A DNA stretch of 64,000 nt from Tethybacter castelli (GCA_036679665.1 JAZHEJ010000039.1:96262-160261), one strand, 5' to 3'. Shown: positions 8,838-18,148, numbered from the stretch's first letter. Notes: generated by a model not told the origin, from the sequence alone. Made by a program: numbers and translations.

Positions 8838-9758
8838 ATGGCTAATGTAGCGCTCGAAGTTAACGGACTGGAAAAGCACTATCCCAATGGTACCAAAGCA
8901 CTGCAAGATGTTTCGTTTGCAATTCCACAAGGATTGTTTTTTGGGTTGCTAGGACCAAACGGTGCGGGCAAAACCACATTGATCGGTATTTTGGGAGGAT
9001 TGATACGCCCTACCGCCGGCACAGCTTCCATCATGGGTTGCGATGTGGTCAAAAATCCGCTTGAGGCGCGACGCCAGATCGGTATCGTGCCGCAGGAAAT
9101 CGTATTTGATCCGTTTTTTACAACGCGAGAGTATCTACGCCAGCAATCGCGTTATTACGGTTTATTCGACAATGACGCTTGGATCAATGAGCTTTTGGAC
9201 CATATGGGTTTAACTGATCAGGCTAACACAAATACCCGCTACCTATCCGGAGGTATGAAGCGCCGTCTGATGGCGGCCATGGCGATGGTGCACAAGCCGC
9301 CGGTTATCGTGTTGGACGAGCCGACCGCCGGGGTAGACGTAAGTCAGCGACGCAATTTGTGGGCATTCATCAAAAAAATTAACCAGGAAGGCTCTACGGT
9401 TATCTTGACCACTCATTATCTTGACGAGGCTGAGGAGCTGTGCGAACGCATAGTGTTACTTAATCACGGAAAAATTTTAGCGGATCACTCGACCAACGAG
9501 TTGCTGACAACCAACCTGCAGCATTCAAAATGTATATTCGTCCGCTTGGGAAAAGATCAATCGCTACCACCAGACCTTCCTTTTGATCATTCCAAACAGC
9601 CGGACGAAGACGGTCGGTACCATGTTTTTATCAGTGAGTATTTTCAAGTGGAGGAATTTCTGGCACATTTACGTAACCGTGACCTTGCGGTGGAAGAACT
9701 GGAAATTTCCAATCCGGATTTAGAAGAAGTCTTTGTCTCCCTAACCGAAGAAAAATAA
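8838..9758 (+). CDS. yadG: ABC-2 transporter ATP-binding protein (YadG type)
   Basis: This ATPase of 306 residues has a Walker A at 39-47 (GPNGAGKTT), signature LSGGMKRR at 136-143, Walker B VIVLDEPT at 156-163 and the switch histidine in TTHYLDEAEELCE. I place the start at ATG 8838, 14 bases after the ffh stop, because homology begins there (ALEVNGLEKHYPNG). An earlier in-frame start would lie inside ffh. It overlaps yadH by one base (TAATG) and should energise that permease. Substrate of YadGH is unknown. The extension after residue 230 probably contacts the permease or regulates turnover. Confidence 0.92.
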   Translation: MANVALEVNGLEKHYPNGTKALQDVSFAIPQGLFFGLLGPNGAGKTTLIGILGGLIRPTAGTASIMGCDVVKNPLEARRQIGIVPQEIVFDPFFTTREYLRQQSRYYGLFDNDAWINELLDHMGLTDQANTNTRYLSGGMKRRLMAAMAMVHKPPVIVLDEPTAGVDVSQRRNLWAFIKKINQEGSTVILTTHYLDEAEELCERIVLLNHGKILADHSTNELLTTNLQHSKCIFVRLGKDQSLPPDLPFDHSKQPDEDGRYHVFISEYFQVEEFLAHLRNRDLAVEELEISNPDLEEVFVSLTEEK

Positions 9759-10537
9759 TGCTAACTTACACCTTACAAGGAATTTTGCCAGGTTTTCCCG
9801 GCTTATTTAGCAAAGAGTGCAAGCGTTATTTTTCGGTTTCAATCCAAACAATATTCGGCCCCGTCTTCGCTTCGTTGCTGTTCTTATTCGTTTTCGCACA
9901 TGTTTTTACTGACCGCGCAATGTTAGGCGATGTAAAGTACGGTTCTTTTTTGTTGCCGGGACTAGCAGGCATGACCATGTTGCAGCAAGCGTTTGCCAAT
10001 CCGTCATCCAGTCTGATCGTCTCCAAGATAACCGGCAACATTGTGATGATTTTACTGTCGCCGATATCGCCGCTATCATTTTTCTTAGCCCACCTGTTAG
10101 CTTCGCTAACGCGCGGGGTGCTAGTGGCGTCCTTGGTACTAATTTGTGGATTGTGGTTCGTTGATTTTCAAATCGTACATCCAGGATGGGCATTGATTTT
10201 TTTGCTGGCAGGCGGCGTAATGACTAGTGCTTTGGGCATAATGGCAGGCATCTGGGCGGACAAATTTGATCAGATTGCCATGGTGCAAACCGTATTGTTG
10301 CTACCGCTAACTTTTTTGGCCGGAGTTTTTTATTCGTTGCAATCGCTTCCGCAATTTTGGCAGTTCATGTCTAAACTCAATCCGTTTTTATATTTCATTG
10401 ACGGTTTTCGCTACGGTTTTTTAGGTATTTCAGATCATCCGATATGGTTTTCATTCACGATTACATTGATGTGTGCGCTAATTCCTTGCATCGTCAGCTA
10501 CTGGATGATCGTGACGGGCTATAAACTGCGCAACTAA
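9758..10537 (+). CDS. yadH: ABC-2 transporter permease (YadH type)
   Basis: The inner-membrane permease is 259 residues with six hydrophobic segments, typical of the ABC-2 exporter family. Family-like stretches include GSFLLPGLAGMTMLQQAF near residue 70 and LPLTFLAGVFYSLQSLP near 180, followed by LNPFLYFIDGFRYGFLG. It starts within the yadG stop codon. The yadGH-ibaG-murA order is common in gammaproteobacteria near the Mla lipid-transport genes. A role in envelope transport is possible but not shown by the sequence. Confidence 0.92.
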   Translation: MLTYTLQGILPGFPGLFSKECKRYFSVSIQTIFGPVFASLLFLFVFAHVFTDRAMLGDVKYGSFLLPGLAGMTMLQQAFANPSSSLIVSKITGNIVMILLSPISPLSFFLAHLLASLTRGVLVASLVLICGLWFVDFQIVHPGWALIFLLAGGVMTSALGIMAGIWADKFDQIAMVQTVLLLPLTFLAGVFYSLQSLPQFWQFMSKLNPFLYFIDGFRYGFLGISDHPIWFSFTITLMCALIPCIVSYWMIVTGYKLRN

Positions 10538-10546
10538 AATTCACCC

Positions 10547-10792
10547 ATGCCAAACGCGGAACAAGTCAAAAACTGGATTGAAGCTGAACTCGTTTGTAAA
10601 CATATCGACGTGTATGGCCCAGACGAAGTTCACTTTCAAGCTCTTGTCGTGTGCGAACAATTTGAAGACAAGACGTTAATCCAGCGTCATCAGTTGATAT
10701 ACAAGGCATTGGGAGAAAATTTAAATCAAATCCACGCCTTGTCGCTAAAGACATTAACTCCGCAGGAATGGCAACAAAGTGGCTCAATATGA
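10547..10792 (+). CDS. ibaG: BolA-family protein IbaG
   Basis: This 81-residue protein has the BolA fold signature: an N-terminal helix (EQVKNWIEAEL), the VYGPDEVHFQALVV strand pair and the conserved RHQLIYKALG segment whose His can take part in iron-sulphur cluster binding with monothiol glutaredoxins. IbaG (YrbA) lies just upstream of murA in many gammaproteobacteria, as here, where the two genes overlap by 14 bases. The cellular role is linked to iron-sulphur handling and acid stress in the family; nothing here narrows it further. Confidence 0.9.
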   Translation: MPNAEQVKNWIEAELVCKHIDVYGPDEVHFQALVVCEQFEDKTLIQRHQLIYKALGENLNQIHALSLKTLTPQEWQQSGSI

Positions 10793-12038
10793 GCGTATTG
10801 TCATTGACGGTGGAAAGCAGTTAAGCGGCGAATTAACGGTTAGCGGGGCCAAAAATGCCGCCCTACCATGCTTATTCGCCACATTGCTTTCTGAGCAACC
10901 AGTCCAGTTAGCCAATTTACCCGGCACAATTGACACCAGTACCGCTTTGGCGGTCTTGCGCACTTTAGGTTGCGAGACGAAAATCGATGCCGATACGACA
11001 ACAATTACTTTGCTACCTTCACAGGCAGCTCATGAAGTTGAAGTCGACCACGCACGCTCCATGCGCGCTTCCATACTTGCGTTAGGTCCTTTGCTAACTA
11101 GATTTGGCAAGGCAGTTGTGCCTTTGCCGGGCGGTTGTGATTTTGGCAGCCGACCGATAGATATACATTTACGCGGCCTTGAAGCCATGGGAGCAAAAAT
11201 CAATATGCGCGGCGGAATTTTATATGCCACGGCCAGTCAATTAAAAGGAGCAAATTTGGTATTGGATTATCCGACCTTCACCGGCACGGAAAATCTTCTC
11301 ATGGCCGCGGTGCTTGCCAAAGGCAAAACCATAATCGACAATGCCGCTCGCGAGCCGGAAGTTGCGGACTTGGCTCGCCTACTTTGCAAAATGGGCGCAA
11401 AAATAAGCGGCATCGGCAGCTCTTGTTTGCTGATCGAAGGCGTCAAACAATTAAGCGGCGTGTCTCACAGTATCATAGGTGACCGGATTGAAGCAGGAAC
11501 ATATCTAGCGGCAGTGGCGGCAACACGCGGCGAGATAACCGTGCGTGATATAGACCCCGATTTGTTGCGCGTGCCCTTGCAGAAACTTACTCAGACCGGG
11601 GCCCAGATCAACTTGGCCAAAGACACCATCGGCATACGGATGACGGATCAGGCTAAGGCGGTGCATATAACCACCGCGCCCTACCCCGGATTTCCAACCG
11701 ACTTGCAAGCGCAGTTTTTAGCTGTGAACGCGGTCGCTAAGGGAAGTGGAACCGTAACCGATCAGGTTTGGCAGCAACGATTTCGTACGGCTGACGAACT
11801 AAGTCTGTTAGGCGCCAAAATAAGTGTCCACGGCAATTGCGCCACTAGCAAAGGCGTAAACAAACTGATTGGAGCTCATGTGCAGGCAACTGATTTACGC
11901 GCATCAGCGGCGCTGGTAATCGGCGGCTTGGCCGCGCAAGATACGACAGTGATTCATGGAGCGCGTCATCTGCTGCGAGGATATGAGAAGCTCCCGGAAA
12001 AAATCGCCGCGATCGGCGGCAATGTCAGCTATGACTAA
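10779..12038 (+). CDS. murA: UDP-N-acetylglucosamine 1-carboxyvinyltransferase
   Basis: MurA transfers enolpyruvate from phosphoenolpyruvate to UDP-GlcNAc, the first committed step of peptidoglycan synthesis, in the cytoplasm. The 419-residue length is standard. Lys25 sits in SGAKNAALP. The catalytic Cys120 sits in PLPGGCDFGSRP, so the enzyme keeps the fosfomycin-target cysteine. YPGFPTDLQAQ and the C-terminal RGYEKLPEK match the family. The segment usually read as ENRF is QQRF here, a mild variation. The stop overlaps the convergent yjeT-like gene by four bases. Confidence 0.97.
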   Translation: MAQYERIVIDGGKQLSGELTVSGAKNAALPCLFATLLSEQPVQLANLPGTIDTSTALAVLRTLGCETKIDADTTTITLLPSQAAHEVEVDHARSMRASILALGPLLTRFGKAVVPLPGGCDFGSRPIDIHLRGLEAMGAKINMRGGILYATASQLKGANLVLDYPTFTGTENLLMAAVLAKGKTIIDNAAREPEVADLARLLCKMGAKISGIGSSCLLIEGVKQLSGVSHSIIGDRIEAGTYLAAVAATRGEITVRDIDPDLLRVPLQKLTQTGAQINLAKDTIGIRMTDQAKAVHITTAPYPGFPTDLQAQFLAVNAVAKGSGTVTDQVWQQRFRTADELSLLGAKISVHGNCATSKGVNKLIGAHVQATDLRASAALVIGGLAAQDTTVIHGARHLLRGYEKLPEKIAAIGGNVSYD

Positions 12039-12424
12039 TTTGCGAGTACATACCAAAATAGCGCGGCAACAGCCGCGCTGATACTCAATTCGGCAAGTCC
12101 CATAAAGCGCAACTGACCGCTTGTGTAACTTAAAAAGTGTTCACAAACCTTAGCATATAAAGGCGCAAAGCACGTGACGAATGTATAGCCTAACAATCCC
12201 ACGGCTAAAATTCCTGACCCGAAGCGAATTATCCCGGAGTTGTATATCGCAACTACCGTCGCGAGTACTCCCAACACAGCCATGCCTGCCCACTTGGCAG
12301 GATGCGTCTTAAAGTTAAATTGGCTCAACACAAGCATCATCCGCTGAGCAAATTTAGGCATTAGCAATAAAAATAAACCTTCAATCGCGCAGAAGGTACA
12401 GATTATTAGAACGATGTTAAGCAA
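12035..12424 (-). CDS. Small membrane protein at the YjeT (DUF2065) position, enlarged
   Basis: This 129-residue protein has about four hydrophobic segments. Its start (EGLFLLLMPKFAQRMM) and its end (SGQLRFMGLAELSISAAV) resemble the two halves of YjeT/DUF2065 proteins, which are normally only about 60 residues and directly follow hflC, as here (26-base gap). Between the halves is an extra stretch of about 60 residues with two more membrane segments. It could be a DUF2065 protein with an insertion, or an unrelated membrane protein at the same place. Function unknown; a link to HflKC is suggested only by position. Confidence 0.65.
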   Translation of the reverse strand: MLNIVLIICTFCAIEGLFLLLMPKFAQRMMLVLSQFNFKTHPAKWAGMAVLGVLATVVAIYNSGIIRFGSGILAVGLLGYTFVTCFAPLYAKVCEHFLSYTSGQLRFMGLAELSISAAVAALFWYVLAN

Positions 12425-12450
12425 GTAGTTGTCTATCTGCCTAGCTAATC

Positions 12451-13335
12451 CTAATTACCGAACTGGTCCCCGAACTGGTCTTCAAAATAACGCAAAAAGT
12501 CGGAGTCGGCATCGAGAACAAGAAAATCATTATTTTGGCCAAATGCGTTGGTATAAGCATTTAGGCTTCGATAAAATGCATAAAACTCCGGGTGTTGACC
12601 GTAAGCTTGCGCATAAATTCTTGATGCTTCCGCATCACCGGATCCTTTAATAATATCCGCTTCGCGACGTGCGTCAGCGATAATGACGGTCCGTTCCCGA
12701 TCTGCTACCGCGCGAATCTTCTCTTTTTCAGCATCTCCCGTAGAGCGGCGCTCGTTTGCTACTCGCCGCCGTTCTTCGATCATGTTGCGATAAACGTTTT
12801 CTGATACCTGTTGCGGCAATTCAACACGCTTGATACGTACGTCAAGAACCGCAATTCCCAATTCCTCAGCAGTTGCCGTAGCACGGTCGCGCACGGTTTC
12901 CATTACCAAATTGCGCTCGCCGGAAACCATATCTTTAACCGTGCGCTTGCCTATTTCATCACGCAGATTGCGGTTGATGATTTGGAGCAATCTTACTTGA
13001 GCCAGGTTCTCCTCGGCGCGGACGCTGTTGTAGTATTGCTTAGGATCGCGGATCCGCCACTTGATAAACGAATCTACAAGCAAGTTCTCTTTCTCGGTCG
13101 TAATGAAGCGGTCGGCATCAACCGTATCGATAGTCAAAATTCGCGAATCAAGATAGAGCAAAGTTTGCCAAGGATACTTGAAATATAAACCGGGCTCGGA
13201 TCTGACTGAGACGATTTCACCAAATTGTAAAATCACCGCATGTTGCCATGGATAGACAGTCATTACTGAACGTACAATCAGCACTAGCAACACCGCTATG
13301 CCAAACAGACCAATAACTAATCGTTGGGTGTTCAT
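12451..13335 (-). CDS. hflC: HflC, subunit of the HflKC membrane complex controlling FtsH
   Basis: HflC and HflK form a large SPFH/prohibitin-type cage in the inner membrane that surrounds the FtsH protease. The 294-residue protein has one N-terminal membrane anchor (about residues 8-25), an SPFH domain (AVILQFGEIVSVRSEPGLYFKYPW, given here as a region at about 34-57) and a long helical region ending in the conserved FYAFYRSLNAY segment. It starts five bases after hflK ends and is followed by the YjeT-like gene. Confidence 0.95.
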   Translation of the reverse strand: MNTQRLVIGLFGIAVLLVLIVRSVMTVYPWQHAVILQFGEIVSVRSEPGLYFKYPWQTLLYLDSRILTIDTVDADRFITTEKENLLVDSFIKWRIRDPKQYYNSVRAEENLAQVRLLQIINRNLRDEIGKRTVKDMVSGERNLVMETVRDRATATAEELGIAVLDVRIKRVELPQQVSENVYRNMIEERRRVANERRSTGDAEKEKIRAVADRERTVIIADARREADIIKGSGDAEASRIYAQAYGQHPEFYAFYRSLNAYTNAFGQNNDFLVLDADSDFLRYFEDQFGDQFGN

Positions 13336-13339
13336 TTGC

Positions 13340-14533
13340 TTAGTTGTTTAACCTGTTGCGTACTTCATTGCGAATTTCTTCTAAAGATAAGCGACTGGTA
13401 GCAGGTTCAGCCGAGTCCAAAGGAACATTTAAGGTGATGTCTGAGTTCGCGGGCCGGTTGAGGCTGCGATTTTCCAATAAGCGATCTAAAGGAAGATAAA
13501 TCAGGCTTTGCGAACCTTCGCTTTGGTCAACAATTATCTTGTTGGTATTGGCAAGAACCCCTTCAAGCGCATCAAGATAAAGGCGCTGGCGAGTAACTTG
13601 CGGCGCTTGGTCATATTCGACCACCAACTGATTAAAGCGCTCAGCCGAGCCTTCTGCGATCGCAATTCGGCTCCGCCTGTAAGCTTCAGCTTCTTCCAAG
13701 ATACGTGAACTTTGTCCGCGCGCCTGAGGAACCACGTTGTTCGCATAAGCTTCACCTTCATTAATTTTCCGTTCACGATCCTGACGAGCGCGGATCGCGT
13801 CCTCAAAAGCGTTTTGTACCTGATCCGGGGGCTGGACGTTCTGAATTGCCACCTGCTGAATAAAAATACCGGTTTGGTAGCGATCAAGAATGTCCTGCAT
13901 CAAAGTCAATGTCGCGCTGGCAATTTCTTCGCGGCCTTCGTAAAGAACAAAATCAATTCTGCTCCGGCCGACTACTTCACGCATCGCCGTTTCAGCCACC
14001 TGCAAGACGGCTTCGTCAGGATTGCGATTATTGTACAAAAATGCCTCAGGATCTTTGAGCAGATACTGTACCGCGAACTGTAGATCGATAATATTGAGGT
14101 TTTCGGTAAGCATCAAAGATTCACGCGCCACCTTATTGCGTTGTCCGCCGCGATAGCCTATTTCGATCGTACGCACTCCGGTAAGATTGACGATTCGGTA
14201 GTCTTCAATAAAAGGAAATACCCAACGCAACCCGGGCTGGCTTACGCTGAGCGGTTTACCAAATCTGAAGGTGACCGCGCGTTCGGATTGATCCACGGTA
14301 TAAAAGCCGGTTAACAAAGAGCCGCCAACAATAACGGTACAAACTAGCAAAACTAAAACGGTCAATGACACCGCTGGCACACCCGAGCCTTTGCCTGGGC
14401 CGCCGCCACCGTTTTCGCGAAATGCTTTCATTGACGGACTGGGCTTACGCAACTTGTTTATAAACTGCTTAAGCATTTCGTCCAAGTCAGGTGGACTACT
14501 TTGTTGAAATATTAAACCGATTAAAAAGCTCAT
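13340..14533 (-). CDS. hflK: HflK, subunit of the HflKC membrane complex controlling FtsH
   Basis: This 397-residue protein carries the HflK signature PPDLDEMLKQF near its N-terminus, a Gly-rich linker (about residues 41-51), a single membrane span (54-77), the SPFH core (YTVDQSERAVTFRFGK) and a helical C-terminal region with the QAPQVTRQRLYLDALEGVL block. The N-terminus is shorter than in Escherichia coli and lacks part of the Gly/Trp-rich leader. It forms the outer cage with HflC, the next gene. Twelve bases separate it from hflX upstream. Confidence 0.95.
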   Translation of the reverse strand: MSFLIGLIFQQSSPPDLDEMLKQFINKLRKPSPSMKAFRENGGGGPGKGSGVPAVSLTVLVLLVCTVIVGGSLLTGFYTVDQSERAVTFRFGKPLSVSQPGLRWVFPFIEDYRIVNLTGVRTIEIGYRGGQRNKVARESLMLTENLNIIDLQFAVQYLLKDPEAFLYNNRNPDEAVLQVAETAMREVVGRSRIDFVLYEGREEIASATLTLMQDILDRYQTGIFIQQVAIQNVQPPDQVQNAFEDAIRARQDRERKINEGEAYANNVVPQARGQSSRILEEAEAYRRSRIAIAEGSAERFNQLVVEYDQAPQVTRQRLYLDALEGVLANTNKIIVDQSEGSQSLIYLPLDRLLENRSLNRPANSDITLNVPLDSAEPATSRLSLEEIRNEVRNRLNN

Positions 14534-14545
14534 TTGAGCAATGTG

Positions 14546-15682
14546 TTAATGATGGCAGACGGGAACCAACCAGTTGTGAACGCGATGTAAGGAAAAATAT
14601 TGACTCAAATGAGTGCGTAGTTCGGATACACCGTATCCGCTACGCGCTGAAATATTGACAGTCCCAATTTTACCGCAAGGAAAGTCAAGTAGTGTCGATT
14701 TGCCCAAGTCGGCTTTATTGCATATCAGTAACTGAGGAATATCCTGTGCGCCGATCGTAGCCAGGGTCTGCTCTACGGTATCAAGTTTGTCGGCACATTC
14801 AGGATCACTGCCGTCAACCACAATGGCAATCAAATCGGCAACTGTCGCCTCATGCAATGTCGACCGAAACGACGTAACCAGCTCATGCGGTAAATTACGA
14901 ATAAAACCCACCGTGTCTGAAATAACCGCAAACTGACCGGTATCCAAAAACATGCGTCGCGACGTGGTCGATAGCGTTTCAAACACCTGGGCTGAAGCTT
15001 TTACTTTCGCTCGGGTAAGCCGTGCGAATAAAGTGGACTTTCCGGCATTCGTGTAACCGACGATGGCGATAGTGGGAATCTTGGATTGCCGCCGCTCAGC
15101 GATCCGCTTGGTATGTTTGACAAGTTTATCAAGCTTATTACGCAATGTATTTATTTTTCTTGCGGATTCTCGACGGTCAATCTCGAGTTGGCGCTCCCCC
15201 GGTCCGCCTGTTGCGCCAAGCGCGCCGCGCTGACGTTCAAGATGTTGCCAAGCGCCTTTAAGTTTCGAGCGACGATATATTTCTTGGGCCAGTTCGACCT
15301 GAAGCTTACTGGTAGCGGTAATAGCGCGTCGGGCAAAAATCTCAAGTATCAAGCCTGAATAATCTTTGAGTTCGCAACCTAGATCATTGACTAGTGTAGT
15401 ATGTTGTCCGTCGCCCAAAGTATGATCAATAAGCAAGGTTTCTGCCTGTTGCGCGGAAAGTTGTTGTTTGATCTGGGCGAGTTTGCCTTTACCGATAAAA
15501 GTGTGCGAATTTGGTTTGTTCAACTTTGCGGTAATAAGCTCCACAATTTCGTATCCTGCGGAACGGGCTAACGAGCAGTGTTCATCCTGGCGGCTGGCAT
15601 AACCTAGATCTTGTCCGAGGCGAACGCTCAGAATTACGGCCCGTTTAGTAAGGTGGCGTTGCGACGGTTCTTTGAAAGGCAA
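14546..15682 (-). CDS. hflX: Ribosome-associated GTPase HflX
   Basis: HflX splits or rescues 70S ribosomes under stress. The 378-residue protein is shorter than the roughly 430-residue enterobacterial form, mostly at the C-terminus. Motifs: the N-domain hinge GGPGERQLEIDRR, G1 GYTNAGKST near residue 206, G3 DTVGFIRNLPHELV and G4 NKAD. The hinge normally reads GPGETQLE, so Thr is replaced by Arg. It lies 11 bases after der and begins the hflX-hflK-hflC series. The RNA-chaperone gene hfq, the usual upstream neighbour, is absent. Confidence 0.94.
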   Translation of the reverse strand: MPFKEPSQRHLTKRAVILSVRLGQDLGYASRQDEHCSLARSAGYEIVELITAKLNKPNSHTFIGKGKLAQIKQQLSAQQAETLLIDHTLGDGQHTTLVNDLGCELKDYSGLILEIFARRAITATSKLQVELAQEIYRRSKLKGAWQHLERQRGALGATGGPGERQLEIDRRESARKINTLRNKLDKLVKHTKRIAERRQSKIPTIAIVGYTNAGKSTLFARLTRAKVKASAQVFETLSTTSRRMFLDTGQFAVISDTVGFIRNLPHELVTSFRSTLHEATVADLIAIVVDGSDPECADKLDTVEQTLATIGAQDIPQLLICNKADLGKSTLLDFPCGKIGTVNISARSGYGVSELRTHLSQYFSLHRVHNWLVPVCHH

Positions 15683-15693
15683 GATAATTTATT

Positions 15694-17022
15694 TTATGTG
15701 AAGCGAGCGGGTTTGCCTGAACTTTCCTTAAAACGTATGTGGAGCGGAGCTCCGGAAAAACCAAGGCTTGCAGTGAATCTACGCGTCAGATAGCGTTGAT
15801 ATGGTTCTTTGATCAGATCAACATGGCGGCCATGAATAACGATTAAGATAGGATTATTACCCGCTTGATGCGCATAACGCAGGCTTGGACGTTTGCCATG
15901 GCTACGCGGGGGCTCAATCTCGCTGACCGCACGGCGCAAAATTTTGGTTATTTGTTTAGGCGTGTTGCGTTGATTGGCAAGTTCAAGCGACTTCAGCGCG
16001 GTATTGAGTACCCGGCGGCGCGAAAACTGCCTTCCGGCGGCGCTGACTGTCATCAGCTGGGCAAATTCCATGTAAGGTAACGCCAAACGAGCCTGCCTAA
16101 CTACCATATTACGCTTTTCCTTGGGAACGAGATCAATTTTATTGAGCAGAATCAAAGTTGCCTTGCCATAGCCGCAGATAAGCTTGGCCAGTTGCTGATC
16201 TTGGTGCACCACTCCTTCACTAGCATCAGCCATAAAAATCACGATGCCAGCCCGTTTGACATTGTTTCTGGCCTGTATTCCGCCTTGCTTTTCCAAAAAC
16301 TCACGGGCATTGGCCCGCCGTCGCAACCCTGATGTATCTATCAATACCAGTTTGCGCTGCTCATATTCAAATTCAGTGTCGACGCTATCGACCGTGGTGC
16401 CAGGTTGATCCGCAACCAGCATTCTTTGCTTACCAAGTATGCGGTTGACAAAAGTGGATTTACCGACGTTGGGCCTACCAAACAGTGCGATCTTAATCGG
16501 CGGTGCGACCGCTTCATTTTCTGTTACGTCTTCACCCAGATTTTCAAGCAAGTTGCGCAAAGCGGAAATCCCAATTCCATGCACAGCGGAAATAACTTGC
16601 CAGTTGGAAAAGCCCAGCGGCTGAAATTCTGTTATCGCTTCAGCTACGGAAAGATTCTCCGCCTTATTAATTAAGAGCATGATTTTTTCTTTGGCCAAGG
16701 TTTTGCGTAATTGCTTTGCAAGCAACTGATCGTCAGGAAGCAAGCCCGCCTTGCCATCCACCACGAACAACACCAATTGCGATTCGCTAATCTTCTCAAC
16801 GCTGCGTTGCCAAGCCCTCGAGCTGATTTTTCCATTCAATTCATGTTCCATACCGGCAGTATCCACCAGTACCAGATCAGCGTTCGGTAGCTTGGAGCTT
16901 AGCCAATCGCGGGTAACTCCCGGTTGATTGTGCACCAGAGCCCGCCCGCGGGAACATAGTAAATTGAACAGCGTCGATTTACCGACATTCGCCCTGCCGC
17001 AAATCACTACCGACGGTGACAT
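15694..17022 (-). CDS. der: Double-GTPase ribosome assembly factor Der (EngA)
   Basis: Der has two tandem GTPase domains and a C-terminal KH-like domain and helps mature the 50S subunit. Both domains are visible in the 442 residues: GRANVGKST at 9-17 with DTAGME and NKAE, then GRPNVGKST near 182 with DTSGLRRRA and NKIDLVPKE. The first-domain NKxD motif is NKAE, a change from the usual Asp that could alter guanine specificity. The C-terminal domain ends with LGFSGAPLHIRFK. The gene starts one base after bamB ends. Confidence 0.95.
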   Translation of the reverse strand: MSPSVVICGRANVGKSTLFNLLCSRGRALVHNQPGVTRDWLSSKLPNADLVLVDTAGMEHELNGKISSRAWQRSVEKISESQLVLFVVDGKAGLLPDDQLLAKQLRKTLAKEKIMLLINKAENLSVAEAITEFQPLGFSNWQVISAVHGIGISALRNLLENLGEDVTENEAVAPPIKIALFGRPNVGKSTFVNRILGKQRMLVADQPGTTVDSVDTEFEYEQRKLVLIDTSGLRRRANAREFLEKQGGIQARNNVKRAGIVIFMADASEGVVHQDQQLAKLICGYGKATLILLNKIDLVPKEKRNMVVRQARLALPYMEFAQLMTVSAAGRQFSRRRVLNTALKSLELANQRNTPKQITKILRRAVSEIEPPRSHGKRPSLRYAHQAGNNPILIVIHGRHVDLIKEPYQRYLTRRFTASLGFSGAPLHIRFKESSGKPARFT

Positions 17023-17023
17023 A

Positions 17024-18148
17024 TTAGGCGTTTAGCCGAAGCCCGTATAACCTGCCAGCAGAAGTAAGAACGACAACTAGATTGGCAACGGAACGCATAT
17101 CGGTGATGCTTCCATTTAGCCTAATTCCGCCAACTCGATTACCGGTATCCGCGTCGTAAAGTGAAATACCGCTAAACCCGTCTTCGACAACAACAACTTC
17201 GGTTTGCGTCAGTAACAAAGGAGAACGTTGCGCACTTACTGCGTCGGTGTGCCACAGCCGCGTACCGTCGGCAACGCTAAGCGCGTTTAAGCCTCCCGCG
17301 TCATCAATCAAAAAAATGGCAGCTGAGTTATTTGTCAGCGTCCCGCCGGAAGAAAAACTATCTATCCACAAAAGGTCGCCGTTGACGCTGGAAAAACAAC
17401 CGAGCTTACCTCCGAAAGCGGATGCGCAAACTGTGTCGCCTATCTTAGTTGGGCCGCTGATTGCGGAAAGGTTACTGGTTACGTCAGGCGATCGGGTGTC
17501 GAACAATCGTGTTTGCCAACGCACAAATCCGTCAATCACATCGACAGCGTAAAGGCTGCCTTCAGGCTGGCCAAAGTAAATTGTGTTGCCGTCCACAATG
17601 GTTTTAAAACGGCTTGCAAAACGAAATTCATTAGTTGGAAGAGTAATACGCCATAGTTCGTCCCCACTGATGTTTGCGTAGGCAACAACCGTGCCGTCAG
17701 CAAAAAACAGCAGCACGGTGTTATTTACCGACTGTGGCGCAGCGATGACAAATCCAGGCAGTTGCGCCCGCCAGCTAGGCGCTCCGCTTTGCAACTCCAA
17801 GCCCACCGCTTCAATACTATCGGTGATGCCGATATAACGCTCGTCGGTACACGCTCCGCCACCTCGTAATGAGATATCGCTATTGATCTGCGAAGTTGTT
17901 TCGCCGGTTGTCGAATTGATTAAGTAGATTTGTCCGTCGCGATTGGCAATGCAGATGTTCCGCTCGATTTGTTGCAACTCGAACCCGGCGGATATATTAC
18001 CCAGATTTTTCTCCCAAACAATTTCCACGCCTTGATCTTGCCAGCCAGAGTTAAAGTTTTCGCCAAAAGGCTGTACTTTGGTGCAGCTGTATAACATCAA
18101 GCAAAGGCCTAGCCCGACTAATGTTGTCAAAAATTTATTGCGTATCAT
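17024..18148 (-). CDS. bamB: Outer-membrane assembly lipoprotein BamB
   Basis: BamB is an eight-bladed propeller lipoprotein of the BAM complex that inserts beta-barrels into the outer membrane. The 374-residue protein begins with a lipoprotein signal (basic MIRNK, hydrophobic core, cleavage before Cys22 in MLYSC). Repeated PQQ-type blades follow, for example GQIYLINSTTGE, GSLYAVDVIDGFVRW and GKLGCFSSVNGDLLW. Its place between yfgM and der is the standard gammaproteobacterial order. It overlaps yfgM by 14 bases. Confidence 0.93.
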   Translation of the reverse strand: MIRNKFLTTLVGLGLCLMLYSCTKVQPFGENFNSGWQDQGVEIVWEKNLGNISAGFELQQIERNICIANRDGQIYLINSTTGETTSQINSDISLRGGGACTDERYIGITDSIEAVGLELQSGAPSWRAQLPGFVIAAPQSVNNTVLLFFADGTVVAYANISGDELWRITLPTNEFRFASRFKTIVDGNTIYFGQPEGSLYAVDVIDGFVRWQTRLFDTRSPDVTSNLSAISGPTKIGDTVCASAFGGKLGCFSSVNGDLLWIDSFSSGGTLTNNSAAIFLIDDAGGLNALSVADGTRLWHTDAVSAQRSPLLLTQTEVVVVEDGFSGISLYDADTGNRVGGIRLNGSITDMRSVANLVVVLTSAGRLYGLRLNA

